Source: Acidobacteriaceae bacterium
GTDB lineage: Bacteria; Acidobacteriota; Terriglobia; Terriglobales; Acidobacteriaceae
Length of the DNA stretch: 44,614 nucleotides
Assembly: GCA_030041045.1 (NCBI GenBank)
Contig: JASHOQ010000103.1
Coordinates: 1-44,614 of the forward strand
Direction: 5' to 3'
Part shown: positions 22,792 to 30,715 of the stretch, piece by piece
How positions within the stretch are numbered: the stretch's first letter is position 1
Layout of the letters: each line of letters opens with the position of its first letter
Program-made: the position numbers and the translations under genes
The notes under the pieces: generated by a model
What the model was told of the DNA's origin: nothing
The model's database searches: none
Seen by the model: only the letters and a program-made list of their open reading frames with translations

Positions 22792-23210
22792 ACGACTCAC
22801 CTCACACAGAAATTTCGTTTCTCAGGGGAATTGAAGGCGCAGCAAGTATACACGTGCCGAAGCGCTGACTCGCCGAATTGCAGGGGGCCAGTTTGAAAGA
22901 ACCGTCCCTCTGGGGCCAAAGCCCGTATTCCTTTTGGGCCGCATTTTTGGCCCGGCTACAGCGGTTTCACAGTTGCTGTATCCCGAAGCCGCAGATGCTA
23001 AGTGGCTTTTTCACCAAGAAAAAGCCACCTTCCGCAACTGTGAAATATGGCTACATGTACTGTGGAACCGCTCTAAATCCGTGCCCTTGTTACAAGGCTC
23101 CCATCGATAGCGTCCCTTGAACGGCCGGGTAAGACGCGCCCTTGCCAAGCGAATTCAAACTGACTCGCCGACTTGCTTACTTGCTGGCTGGCTTCACTTC
23201 GGCGCGACCG
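22792..23210. other. Intergenic region with MITE copy A and 8-bp arrays
   Basis: 419 bases with no credible gene. It holds the 119-bp element (22957-23075), an inverted motif GGCC..GGCC around 22936-22953, and 8-bp arrays at 22864-22880 and 23161-23184. The promoter of the GYD gene must lie at the left end. Confidence 0.6.
22957..23075 (+). mobile_element. MITE-like element, 119 bp, copy A
   Basis: Terminal inverted repeats are TACAGCGGTTTCACAG and (right end, inward) TAGAGCGGTTCCACAG, 14 of 16 matching, and both ends are TA. A perfect 11-bp hairpin, GTGGCTTTTTC (23002-23012)/GAAAAAGCCAC (23018-23028), sits at the centre, flanked by a second inverted pair around TTTCACAGTTGC/GCAACTGTGAAA. 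The sequence is the reverse complement of 38656-38774 with one mismatch. There is no coding capacity. TA ends suggest an IS630/mariner-type target, by inference. Confidence 0.8.
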
Positions 23211-23576
23211 CTACTTCTCTTTCCACACCGTGCCGCACCTGGGCATGTTGGCCGATTCGCCGCGATAGAGATACGCCTGTGCTTCGCGCCCATCGCTGAG
23301 GCGGATGGTAGTGCGCAGGTATTCGTTGGGCGCGTCCTCGAAGCGATCGAGCGCCGTGAGAAGCTCTGCATCCACGCGATATACCTCGCCGGCAACGCGC
23401 TCGCCCTCGCCCGCAAGCACCATCCCCGGATACGAGTTTGGAGAGGAGCCGCAAGCGACCAGGCGATAGCCCGGCTGGGTCCAGGCCTCGCCCAGGAACT
23501 CTGCCGATTGCAAAACCGAGTGATTGCGGCAACCGCGCTTCAGCGTGCCGTAAACAAAGATCGTCGCGCTTTCCAT
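23211..23576 (-). CDS. Gamma-glutamylcyclotransferase-like (AIG2/GGCT) protein
   Basis: 121 residues from the ATG at 23576; an in-frame start at 23699 would add an implausible Arg-rich leader. The family hallmark VYGTLKRG (8-15) binds the substrate gamma-glutamyl group, and E80 in ALDRFEDAP is the expected catalytic glutamate. The later motif EYLRTTIRL matches the strand that closes the barrel. Members act on gamma-glutamyl amines or peptides; the exact substrate is unknown. The open 3' half is complete. It has no operon partner and is flanked by repeat-rich DNA. Confidence 0.88.
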   Translation of the reverse strand: MESATIFVYGTLKRGCRNHSVLQSAEFLGEAWTQPGYRLVACGSSPNSYPGMVLAGEGERVAGEVYRVDAELLTALDRFEDAPNEYLRTTIRLSDGREAQAYLYRGESANMPRCGTVWKEK

Positions 23577-24151
23577 TCTGCTTTTGGTTATCGCAGATGT
23601 CGGGCCGCGTGCGCCAGAGCAGCGGCGCGAGAGCAAACGCGGACGGGGCTGAGCTGCTGTCTCACCCTTTCCGCAAAGAACGCGGAAAGGATGGGGCAAC
23701 GAAGCATCAGGGCAGACGGGAGAAATGCGCCTTGGACGGCTGCGCTAACGCACAACGCCGCATCCGGTAAGAACCATGGCGCAGATGGCCAGGACAAACC
23801 AGAAAAATGTTCTGATGGATTGTCTCGAGACCCAGGACCGGGCGCAGGCGGGCGGCTTCACAGAGCCCCGCCAGGCAATCCCGAAAACCCCCGGCCCAAA
23901 CCGGGGCCTCCATGGACGGGTCTTCGTCCATGGGGTGGGAAACCGTGAGCCCCCTGGAAACCCAACCGATCGAATCACGCGACCTGCTTCCTCAAGATGT
24001 CCTGAAGAGTGACCCCATAGTAACCATATCGATGCGTGACTTAAATAACTCTAATGTGTTACCAAGATCGGCGGCGCGAACTGCCGGAAACAATCTCGTG
24101 TATCACATTGATCATAAGCACTTTAATTGGGTGTTTCGGGAGTGCTCCGCC
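23577..24151. other. Intergenic region with hairpins and an A/T-rich patch
   Basis: 575 bases without a credible gene. It contains a REP-like hairpin (23666-23690) and two adjacent perfect hairpins: CCCCGG/CCGGGG (23889-23906) and CCATGGACG/CGTCCATGG (23910-23933). From about 24010 to 24140 there is an A/T-rich stretch (TTAAATAACTCTAATGTGTT) unlike its GC-rich surroundings. Short frames here, one with a lipobox-like LTGC, are too weak to call. Confidence 0.55.
23666..23699. repeat. REP-like hairpin, same family as 8424-8462
   Basis: CCTTTCCGC (23666-23674)/GCGGAAAGG (23682-23690) is followed by ATGGGGCAAC. Read on the minus strand it gives GTTGCCCCAT-CCTTTCCGC, matching the arrangement at 8424-8442. 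Confidence 0.6.
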
Positions 24152-25240
24152 CTATCCCTGCAGCCGGCGGACCGCCACATCCACCTGGTTTTTGAGTGAG
24201 CCCGGTTGGTTTGCAAGGTCCTTTTCGAGGGCCTGGAGTTTGCTCAGCGCCCCTTTCCTGTCTCCACCCATCTCCAGCAGGCTGGCTTCCACAAACCGCC
24301 GCATCGCGTGCTGGTAGTCCGCGTCCGGATTCACATCCAGCCACTGGTAGGTCGCCCACTCCTCGTCCGGCGGGACTGCGGTCAGCGATTCCGTCCACTC
24401 TCCGCGATCGTCCAACGCAGAATCAAAACAATCGCTTCGGATCCTCGCTTTGTCGCCCTGATCCAGCGGCTCGCCGTCCTTGCGCATTGCATTGGCCACT
24501 CGCAGCAGCGCGGCGCGCGCGCCCTTGTGGTCCAGGTCCTCGAACCCGCCCAGCTCAAACGTGCGCACCATGGGCCGCTCGCGCCCCGTGGCGACGGCGG
24601 CGTCAAAGTGGCGCATGGCCTCGTCGAAGCCGCCGTTTGTCTGCAGCAGCCAGTTACCCAGCATCGCGTGGGCATAGACGTTGTTGGGGTCCTGCTTGAG
24701 GGCCGCGCGCAGGTTGTCCTCCGCGGCCGAGCCGAACTCCCGCTCCGCAATCTTCTCATTGAGAAAATGCGCCCATCCGATGTGCGCCTGAATGTCTGCC
24801 TTGGCAGCCGGGGCCTGCGCCCGGGCCAGGCCCGCGTCGAGAACGGGCATGATCTGGTCCAGCATTGCGCCTGCGGCCGCGGCCGGATCCTGGCCCTCGG
24901 GCGCGGACACCTCAAAATCCTCCACCTGCTGCTCCGCCGCGCGCAGTTGCCCATCGAGGGCGGGTTTGGACGCGGGATCGTCCTTCAACATCTCGGCGTA
25001 GGTTTGAGCTGCAGCCTGGTAATCACCCTGCTCGCTCTCCGATTGCGCCAGCGCCATCTTTGCCTGCCGGGCCTCGTTCTGCCGGTGATGATTGATCAAC
25101 CAAGTCACGCCGCCGCCCAACGTGACCAGCAGCCCAATCAGCGTGGCGATTCCGCCTGCCCCGCTGATCAACGCGGGCCATTCTTTCTTCACCTCGGCCT
25201 CGATCTTCTTCACTTCCTCTTCCATCGCGTCCACTTTCAT
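24152..25240 (-). CDS. Membrane-anchored TPR-repeat protein
   Basis: 362 residues. A charged N-terminus (EEEVKKIEAEVKKEW) precedes one membrane helix (about 27-49, GGIATLIGLLVTLGGGVTWL). TPR-like units follow: the region SEQGDYQAAAQTYAEMLKDD (about 70-90), AEDNLRAALKQDPNNVYAHA and NGGFDEAMRHFDAAV, and a further helix pair near the C-terminus. The remaining helical part contains two aromatic-rich stretches (EEWATYQWLDVNPDADYQ). TPRs mediate protein-protein contacts; the partner is unknown. No neighbouring gene suggests a complex. The start is the first ATG; an ATG five codons later is equally possible. Confidence 0.75.
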   Translation of the reverse strand: MKVDAMEEEVKKIEAEVKKEWPALISGAGGIATLIGLLVTLGGGVTWLINHHRQNEARQAKMALAQSESEQGDYQAAAQTYAEMLKDDPASKPALDGQLRAAEQQVEDFEVSAPEGQDPAAAAGAMLDQIMPVLDAGLARAQAPAAKADIQAHIGWAHFLNEKIAEREFGSAAEDNLRAALKQDPNNVYAHAMLGNWLLQTNGGFDEAMRHFDAAVATGRERPMVRTFELGGFEDLDHKGARAALLRVANAMRKDGEPLDQGDKARIRSDCFDSALDDRGEWTESLTAVPPDEEWATYQWLDVNPDADYQHAMRRFVEASLLEMGGDRKGALSKLQALEKDLANQPGSLKNQVDVAVRRLQG

Positions 25241-25674
25241 CCGTCAGAGCCGACGCGGCCCGTTTCTACAAGATACGATAGAGCAAAACCAAAGTAGGTG
25301 TAGCCCTTTCGGGTTCCGTGCAGGGTCGTCGCGCCCTGTTGGTCCTACCCCCAGCAAGCAAGGAGCGCTTGCCAGGCACCCCCGGGTTGGTTGCGCCGAC
25401 TTATGAGTCGTTCTTCCGGTCTACAGCAGCTCTGGTTTTGCTTGAACCGCTGGTCCTAATCGCCTTCCAGAAAATTGTGTACAGTGTTGTCCCTCCGTAT
25501 CGGTATCCACTTCCTTTTGCCCATCACGGTACTGAACTGATGCCCACGAACGAAAGAGTTCCTTGCCGGAGCCGGGAAAAAAGCAAGCGCTCCGTCTCCG
25601 AAGCCGATCCGATGCTGACTCGGCGCCGAAGTCGAAGCGCTTCGATTTCCTGAATCCAGGTTCAGCCGCGTGGC
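25241..25674. other. Intergenic region with inverted-repeat structure
   Basis: 434 bases without a credible gene. Besides the inverted repeat at 25282-25442 it holds GTAGCCCTTTCGGGTTCC and GGTCCTACCCC-type repeat phrases. It must contain the promoter of the TPR gene (minus strand, left side) and the 3' end region of the FecR gene. Confidence 0.5.
25282..25442. repeat. Possible 161-bp element with imperfect terminal inverted repeats
   Basis: Arms 25282-25306 (AGCAAAACCAAAGTAGGTGT...) and 25418-25442 (inverted) match at 20 of 25 positions, with AGCAAAACCA outermost. The interior is rich in short palindromes. The left flank reads TAGAGC as in the 119-bp element, but the right flank does not end in TA, so kinship is uncertain. 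Confidence 0.4.
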
Positions 25675-27255
25675 TTATTTGTGCGAGCCGCCGCCACCGC
25701 CACCACCGCCGCCGCCCCCACCACCGCCATGGGAACCACCGCCGCCACCGCCGCCCCCTCCGCTGCTGGAGCTGCTGGAGGGATGGCTTGCCGGAGCGGC
25801 CGAGTTGTGGCTAGGCGCCGTATAGCTGCGTGGGGCGGGAGCCGGATGGTATTGACCGTCACCCGCCGCTCCGGTGTACGATCCGCGCGAGGGAACATAT
25901 CCAGGCCGGGCGGCAGAGTTGAAAGTGCGTGCACCGTAGCCATACACCGTCGCCTCGCGATCAGCAAAGGCAGCCGCGGGCCGTTGAGAGTCGGGCCGCG
26001 CGGGCAAGGGGTGAAGCGGCTGCACCGTGTTGCCCGCAATGGTCACCGTCCCGTTGTTGCTGCGCAGCGGCAGCACCCCAGCCGGCGCCGCATTCGCTCT
26101 CCGGTTGACCGCAATCATCGGCACCGGGTGACCGGGGAACGGCTGATGCGGCCCGATGGGCCGGCGCGGCGTGTGATACCAGCCGGGCAGAAAGCCTGGG
26201 CCGAACCATGGTCCTCCGTAAAAGCCCAATCCCCACCAGGGCTGGCAACCGCCGAATCCCGGCGCCCAACCCCAACCAAAACCGTCGTAAAAGTTCCACA
26301 AGCCGCATTGATACGGCAAATAGCCCCACGGGTAGCCCGAAGTCCAGATGTAGCCATACCCCGGTTCCCACATCCAATTGCCCTCGCCGTACGGATCCCA
26401 GGAAGGATTCGACGCGTCATACGGTGACCAGACGTAACCCTGGCCGGGCACGTTATACCAGTTGCCGTTGGCGTCCAGATCGTTCCAGGCCGGGTTCTGG
26501 TTCTGATCGCCGCCAAAACTCGAGCCCGCGCCGGTGTCCGCGCCGGATTCCGCCATCAGCGCCTGATCGCGGTCGGAGTTCCACGCGTCCCACGAATCGG
26601 GCTCGATCGATTCCGACACCACCGAGCTGCTCTCATTGCCAGCAGTCAGCGCCACGCTCTCGCCCCCGTGCAGATCCATGGAAAGCGCGCCGTTCGAGCC
26701 ATCGAGATGTGCATTACCGGAGAAGACCGCAACCTGGCCCGGCGGCGTATCCATCTGCACGCGCAGCACGGTGAAGCCGCTGGCGGTCGCGGTGTCGTCG
26801 CCAAAGTGGATACTCATCTGCCCGGATTGATTTCCGCCCTGCAATTCGAAATAGGCCAGACCGCCGTTGAGGGTCATTTCCGCGTCGCCGCTCCCGCCCT
26901 CGCCGCGCAGCACCGACAGCGTGAGCGACGAGTCGGGTGAGAGCCGGGCCACGCTTCCATCCTCAAACTGAATCTCCGCACGCCCGTCGTCCACGGTGGT
27001 GATCTGCACGCCTTCAAACAAAGGCGTATTGGCGTTAGCCTGCTCGGCCAGCACCTGATTGCCCTGGGTGATGCGCACGTGGCCGTCCACGTAGCTCAAA
27101 CGGATGGCGCGCCCCCCGGCCTGCGCGGTATCGGCGCGCAGCGCCGGCGCCAGGCACAGGGCGCCCGCGAACAACGCCGCCAGCGCCAGCCATTCCAGGG
27201 TTTTCCCCGTTCGATTGTTTTCAATGGTTTTGAGACTTCCCATGCGCTCCGTCAT
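25675..27255 (-). CDS. FecR-domain secreted protein with Trp/Tyr-rich repeats and polyglycine tail
   Basis: About 526 residues from the ATG at 27255 (alternatives 27285 and 27243). A signal peptide (LEWLALAALFAGALCLAPALRA) is followed by a FecR-like domain (about 50-200: LSYVDGHVRITQGNQVL, FEGVQITTVDDGRAEIQFEDG, then SGNAHLDG). Next come Trp-rich units (NPAWNDLDANGNWYNVP, DPYGEGNWMWEPGYGY, FGWGWAPGFG) typical of DUF6600-like proteins. The C-terminus is a Ser run then long polyglycine interrupted by SH. It is probably exported to periplasm or surface. Despite the FecR domain there is no sigma factor or TonB receptor nearby, so an iron-regulatory role is not supported. Confidence 0.8.
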   Translation of the reverse strand: MTERMGSLKTIENNRTGKTLEWLALAALFAGALCLAPALRADTAQAGGRAIRLSYVDGHVRITQGNQVLAEQANANTPLFEGVQITTVDDGRAEIQFEDGSVARLSPDSSLTLSVLRGEGGSGDAEMTLNGGLAYFELQGGNQSGQMSIHFGDDTATASGFTVLRVQMDTPPGQVAVFSGNAHLDGSNGALSMDLHGGESVALTAGNESSSVVSESIEPDSWDAWNSDRDQALMAESGADTGAGSSFGGDQNQNPAWNDLDANGNWYNVPGQGYVWSPYDASNPSWDPYGEGNWMWEPGYGYIWTSGYPWGYLPYQCGLWNFYDGFGWGWAPGFGGCQPWWGLGFYGGPWFGPGFLPGWYHTPRRPIGPHQPFPGHPVPMIAVNRRANAAPAGVLPLRSNNGTVTIAGNTVQPLHPLPARPDSQRPAAAFADREATVYGYGARTFNSAARPGYVPSRGSYTGAAGDGQYHPAPAPRSYTAPSHNSAAPASHPSSSSSSGGGGGGGGGSHGGGGGGGGGGGGGGSHK

Positions 27256-27387
27256 GCTGACCCGCCTTCCCGCCGTCCATCCCACTGGCGGCGATCCTGT
27301 ACCTTCTTCAACGGCAGCCCAACACTAAGTTGGACATGCGCAAGCGGGAAAAAGTCGCGCAAAAGCGCCGTTTGGCCCGTACCCGTT

Positions 27388-28071
27388 CTAAGTATTTCCC
27401 TGGGCCAGCAGCAATCTGGCCTGTTTCCTCACCCGTTCCAGCACTTCGTCGTCCTCCGCCAGCCGAGCCAGGATCTCGCGGATGGTGCAAATCTGCTGCG
27501 CACGGCCACTTCCGGCCGCATCCACCAGGAACGCCATCTCCTTATCGAGTCCCAGGCGGTCATGCTGGAGCAGCATTTCCAGCCGCGCCCCCTCCAGAAT
27601 AGTTTCCGCCACAGCCTGCATTGAATCAGACAACGACTGAATTTCCTTGTCCTTGGAAAAATTGAAGGTGCACGCCCCCCGGCCTTGGGGCCCGCGGTAG
27701 GACAGCGTCTTCCACCCCTGAAAAGCGACCTTCAAATGGCTGTCGCACTCCTCGTTGAACCATTTGTGCCGCTGGGCATCTTCAAAGACGTGGCTGGTGA
27801 ATGCGGCGCTCAACTGCACATCGCGGTTAACGTTGGGAACTTCCATCTCCTTCTCGTCGGCCGGGGTCGCGCCCATCTGCGAAGTGAAGTGCCCGGTGCC
27901 GTCCGGATGCAATGTCAGCGTCCAGTGCGACGGGTTCAGCTCCGGATTCGAGAAATCCACCTGAATCGCGGGATCGGCCGGCGGATCGACCGCCGGACCC
28001 TGGGCCCACCCCGCATGTCTGCCCGCACCAAGCAGCAGAGCCGCAAAGGTAAGCGCCCACCGTAGCCTCAT
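27388..28071 (-). CDS. Secreted protein of unknown function, coupled to ruvC
   Basis: 227 residues with a signal peptide (MRLRWALTFAALLLGAGRHAGWAQ). The mature part has a beta-rich first half (HWTLTLHPDGTGHFTSQMG) with two cysteines around EECDSHLKV and GRGACTFNF, then a helical C-terminal half (LARLAEDDEVLERVRKQARLLL). No named domain is recognised. Its ATG overlaps the ruvC stop (ATGA, 28068-28071), so it is translationally coupled to ruvC even though a role in recombination is unlikely for an exported protein. Confidence 0.75.
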   Translation of the reverse strand: MRLRWALTFAALLLGAGRHAGWAQGPAVDPPADPAIQVDFSNPELNPSHWTLTLHPDGTGHFTSQMGATPADEKEMEVPNVNRDVQLSAAFTSHVFEDAQRHKWFNEECDSHLKVAFQGWKTLSYRGPQGRGACTFNFSKDKEIQSLSDSMQAVAETILEGARLEMLLQHDRLGLDKEMAFLVDAAGSGRAQQICTIREILARLAEDDEVLERVRKQARLLLAQGNT

Positions 28072-28592
28072 CGTGCAGCCCCCTCTGTTGCGAGCCCCTG
28101 CAACAGGAGCGTCTGCGCGGTGTGCACGTGACAGATGGCGATGGCCAGGGCATCGGCTGCGTCCGCCGGCTCGGGTAGGGTATCGAGCCCAAGCAGCCGC
28201 GCTACCATGAATTGCACCTGATTCTTATTCGCCAATCCGTAGCCCACCACGCTCGATTTGATCTTCAGCGGCGCATATTCGGCCACCGGAACCGCGGCGC
28301 GCGCCGCCGCCAGCAGCGCCACCCCTCTTACCTGTCCCAGCTTCAGCGCCGATTTCGCGTTCACTGAGTAGAACACTTCCTCGATCGCCACGGTATCGGG
28401 CTGCCAGCGTTCGAGCTCCGCGCTCAGGGCGCGAAATACCTGCTCCAGCCGGGCAGGCAGCGTCCCAGTTTTCGCCAACCGTATGGCTCCCAAAGCCCGG
28501 CATTCGAGCCGCGGCTCGCGTGCGCTCGAATCCGTTTCCACCACTCCGAAACCGGTCACTTCGGTTCCGCAGTCGACCCCGAATACCCGCAT
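28068..28592 (-). CDS. ruvC: Holliday junction resolvase RuvC
   Basis: 174 residues, standard length. The four catalytic acids are in place: D7 (VFGVDCGTEVTGFG), E71 (VAIEEVFYS), D144 and D147 (PADAADALAIAICH). VNAKSALKLGQVRGVAL is the conserved helix that follows E71. The usual DPG at the first acid is DCG here. RuvC resolves Holliday junctions with RuvAB, in the cytoplasm. An in-frame ATG at 28643 would add 17 unrelated residues; the ATG at 28592 begins at the first beta strand, though it lacks a clear ribosome site. ruvA and ruvB are not in the window. Confidence 0.93.
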   Translation of the reverse strand: MRVFGVDCGTEVTGFGVVETDSSAREPRLECRALGAIRLAKTGTLPARLEQVFRALSAELERWQPDTVAIEEVFYSVNAKSALKLGQVRGVALLAAARAAVPVAEYAPLKIKSSVVGYGLANKNQVQFMVARLLGLDTLPEPADAADALAIAICHVHTAQTLLLQGLATEGAAR

Positions 28593-28750
28593 GCGAAACA
28601 AGTGTACCGCAGAATCTGGCAGCCGGGCAGGGTGCGCAAACACGCATCCGGATGCGAAACGGGCCTCTCATTCAAAACACTTTCTGTGCGTTAAGGGTGG
28701 AAGGCTCAAATCCCGTCCCGCCCGAGGAGCCTTATTACCTGCGGTGGAAA

Positions 28751-28775
28751 TCCGGCACCGAAGTGCCGCTTTTGG
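28751..28775 (+). terminator. Possible terminator hairpin
   Basis: CGGCAC-CGAA-GTGCCG followed by CTTTT, between the divergent ruvC and DUF2062 genes. It is orientated to stop plus-strand transcripts. The rest of 28593-28858 shows no gene. Confidence 0.4.
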
Positions 28776-28858
28776 TTCATTGACTAAAGTTTCATGTTCG
28801 CGCAACTATCGGAGACAAATCCGAGTCGATACTGGGGACAGGGGGAGGGGGTCGCGCG

Positions 28859-29335
28859 ATGGCCGAGCGGCTCAAGTGCGAATTCAGGCGGCAAATGGTG
28901 CTTTGGTTGCGCCAGGGCATCTCTCCGCGGCGCCTGGCCATTACGCTGGCGCTGGGCTTCGCCGTGGGCTGCATTCCCGTGCTCGGCCTGCCTACGGTAC
29001 TGTGCGCGGCGCTCGCTCTCGGGTTGCGCCTGAATCTGCCCGCCATCCAGGCGGCCAATTACGCGGCCATGCCGTTTCAGCTGGCTCTGATTCTGCCCTT
29101 TGTGCGCCTGGGCGAGCGCATCTTCCGCACGGCGGCGGCGCAGCCCGCGCTCTCCGCCCGCGCCCTGGTGCATCTCTCCGCCTCGGGATTCGCGTTCCGC
29201 GTAGGCGCGCTCACCGGCCACGCGCTGGTGGCCTGGCTGCTTCTTGCCGCTCCGGCTGTGGCGCTGATGAGTGCGTCCTTCACCGCCCTGCTGCGCCGCA
29301 TTCCGGCCTTCGCCGCCGCAGAATCCGGAGACTGA
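28859..29335 (+). CDS. DUF2062-domain membrane protein
   Basis: 158 residues. The DUF2062 pattern is clear: ISPRRLAITLALGFAVGCIPVLGL then LALGLRLNLPAIQAANYAAMPFQL, with three to four hydrophobic segments and a final helix LVAWLLLAAPAVALM. A strong GGGGAGGGGG precedes the ATG. The family is widespread, sometimes fused to glycosyltransferases, and its function is unknown. It converges on the P1-type nuclease gene, 20 bp apart. Confidence 0.85.
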   Translation: MAERLKCEFRRQMVLWLRQGISPRRLAITLALGFAVGCIPVLGLPTVLCAALALGLRLNLPAIQAANYAAMPFQLALILPFVRLGERIFRTAAAQPALSARALVHLSASGFAFRVGALTGHALVAWLLLAAPAVALMSASFTALLRRIPAFAAAESGD

Positions 29336-29355
29336 GTCCGCCTCGCTTTTGGGGC

Positions 29356-30285
29356 CTACTTGCCCGCGTACGGGTCGGGCACCGGCTGTGCGCTGTCGAT
29401 CCAGGCAGTGTAAATCATGTCGCGCAGCATGCTTGCCCCATCCGCCAGCCGCTCGGCTGTGAAAGCGCGCGAGCCCGGCGTGCCCGCGCCTACGAACCCG
29501 CCAACTTTCTCAAGCTGGTATACCTTTTCGACGTACGTTGCCGTACGCCGAAGGTAAGCCACGTATGCGTCGAACATGTCCCCGTCGATCACCTTGAGCG
29601 GCGCCATCTTCGGCGCCACGTCCGCCTCGTGGATGTTCGCCGCCACAAACGGGCTTTCAAATTGGTAGTGAATCGTGTGTTCGGTGGTGTAACCGTCGGG
29701 ATTCGGTCCCACCCAGCCGTTGTATTTCACGGTCACATGCAGCGGCTGCGAGCCGTCGCCTACATAATGGCCCAGCCACGCCGCGTAGAAAATGATCGCC
29801 TGTTCCACGGGTGCAGTATTCTTGCCCGCGGTCTTCAGGTCGCGATACTGCCGCATGGCCGCTTTGAGCCGTTCCCACACCTCGTCGGTCTGCCACGGCT
29901 GCAGGCCGATCTTTGTGGGATCCTGGTGCGCGGCGTAAACCTCGGCGAGAAAATCAAAGCGCTTATGCGGCAGGGGTCCTAGGGCATCAGCCAGTTCGAG
30001 ATCGATGAAATGCTCCGGCGCCTGCGCCGCGGCCAGCTCCGGCTCGGCCGGCGAACGCCAGCGATCCGGCTCCGGCCCGAGGTATTCGATCTCATCAATC
30101 GCCTCTTGGGTGCGCAGAAACTCGGGAACATCGGCGGGCAGAGCGCTTGCAGCCAGTTTGTTCACCAGCCGGTGCCCCTCGTTACCCCATGCGCCCGCCG
30201 CGGTGGGCGCGGCCAGAAAAACGAACCCGGAGATTACCAAAGCTACCAGGGACCAAGAACCGGAAGAAAGGGGTTTCTGCATCAT
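29356..30285 (-). CDS. Secreted S1/P1-type zinc nuclease
   Basis: 309 residues from the first of two adjacent ATGs. The signal peptide ends AAPTAAGA, so the mature protein begins with Trp33 (WGNEGHRLV). This is exactly as in nuclease P1, where the N-terminal Trp1 and His6 (here H38) bind zinc. HYVGDGSQPLH keeps the His116/Asp120/His126 spacing. HYQFE places His and Glu where P1 has His149 and Asp153. The enzyme should cut single-stranded nucleic acids or 3' nucleotides in the periplasm or outside the cell, perhaps for phosphate scavenging. An open frame continues upstream to 30525 but lacks family similarity. Confidence 0.88.
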   Translation of the reverse strand: MMQKPLSSGSWSLVALVISGFVFLAAPTAAGAWGNEGHRLVNKLAASALPADVPEFLRTQEAIDEIEYLGPEPDRWRSPAEPELAAAQAPEHFIDLELADALGPLPHKRFDFLAEVYAAHQDPTKIGLQPWQTDEVWERLKAAMRQYRDLKTAGKNTAPVEQAIIFYAAWLGHYVGDGSQPLHVTVKYNGWVGPNPDGYTTEHTIHYQFESPFVAANIHEADVAPKMAPLKVIDGDMFDAYVAYLRRTATYVEKVYQLEKVGGFVGAGTPGSRAFTAERLADGASMLRDMIYTAWIDSAQPVPDPYAGK

Positions 30286-30715
30286 AGCAGCCAGTATACG
30301 GCTCGCATTTTGTGCGGGCGGCCCGGGACGCTTCCCGAAGCGGAGGTGCTGGCGAGAGAAAGAATGCGGCCGCATTCGCACCCGTGGAGACAGGAACCGG
30401 AAACGTTGAAGTGACAAATTTTCCTTGAGCGCAACCGGCGGCAAAAGTCCGCGCGCCCACGCATGGGCAGGCAGAACCCAATTTGGTACACCAAGCCGGA
30501 AATTGACATAGGCACGCGCACCCACGCCTTTATACTGTTTTTCAAATCGCGTTCTAGACTTTCATCGGGCGCGATGCGCCCCGGACACTTCCTTGAGAGG
30601 CGCCGGTGGCGAAACTGACTCGGGTCGGCTCCGGCGAACGGACACGTTGACGAATTGCATCGCATGCAGGCTTTGGGCCGTGGGCATCCGCTGGCTCGAG
30701 TAGCGCTGAAGCACG
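30286..30715. promoter_or_regulatory. Divergent promoter region, nuclease and histidine kinase
   Basis: 430 bases without a credible gene. It must drive the nuclease leftward and the kinase operon rightward. On the plus strand TTGACA (30503-30508) and TATACT (30531-30536) are present but 22 bp apart, too far for a standard sigma-70 promoter. No repeats or strong hairpins were seen. Confidence 0.4.

Noticed and set aside
23745..23978. Minus-strand frame ending FFWFVLAICAMVLTGCGVVR, with a lipobox-like LTGC
   Set aside because: Only four residues follow the cysteine, there is no suitable start or ribosome site, and it crosses two repeat hairpins.
28690..28735. tRNA-like 3' half (GGCTCAAATCCCGTCC) upstream of the DUF2062 gene
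   Set aside because: The T-arm stem does not pair properly, and no matching acceptor, D-arm or anticodon arm is found upstream. At most it is a remnant or chance match.
30503..30536. Sigma-70 promoter TTGACA...TATACT before the kinase gene
   Set aside because: The spacing is 22 bp, outside the functional 15-19 bp range; kept only as a note in the intergenic feature.
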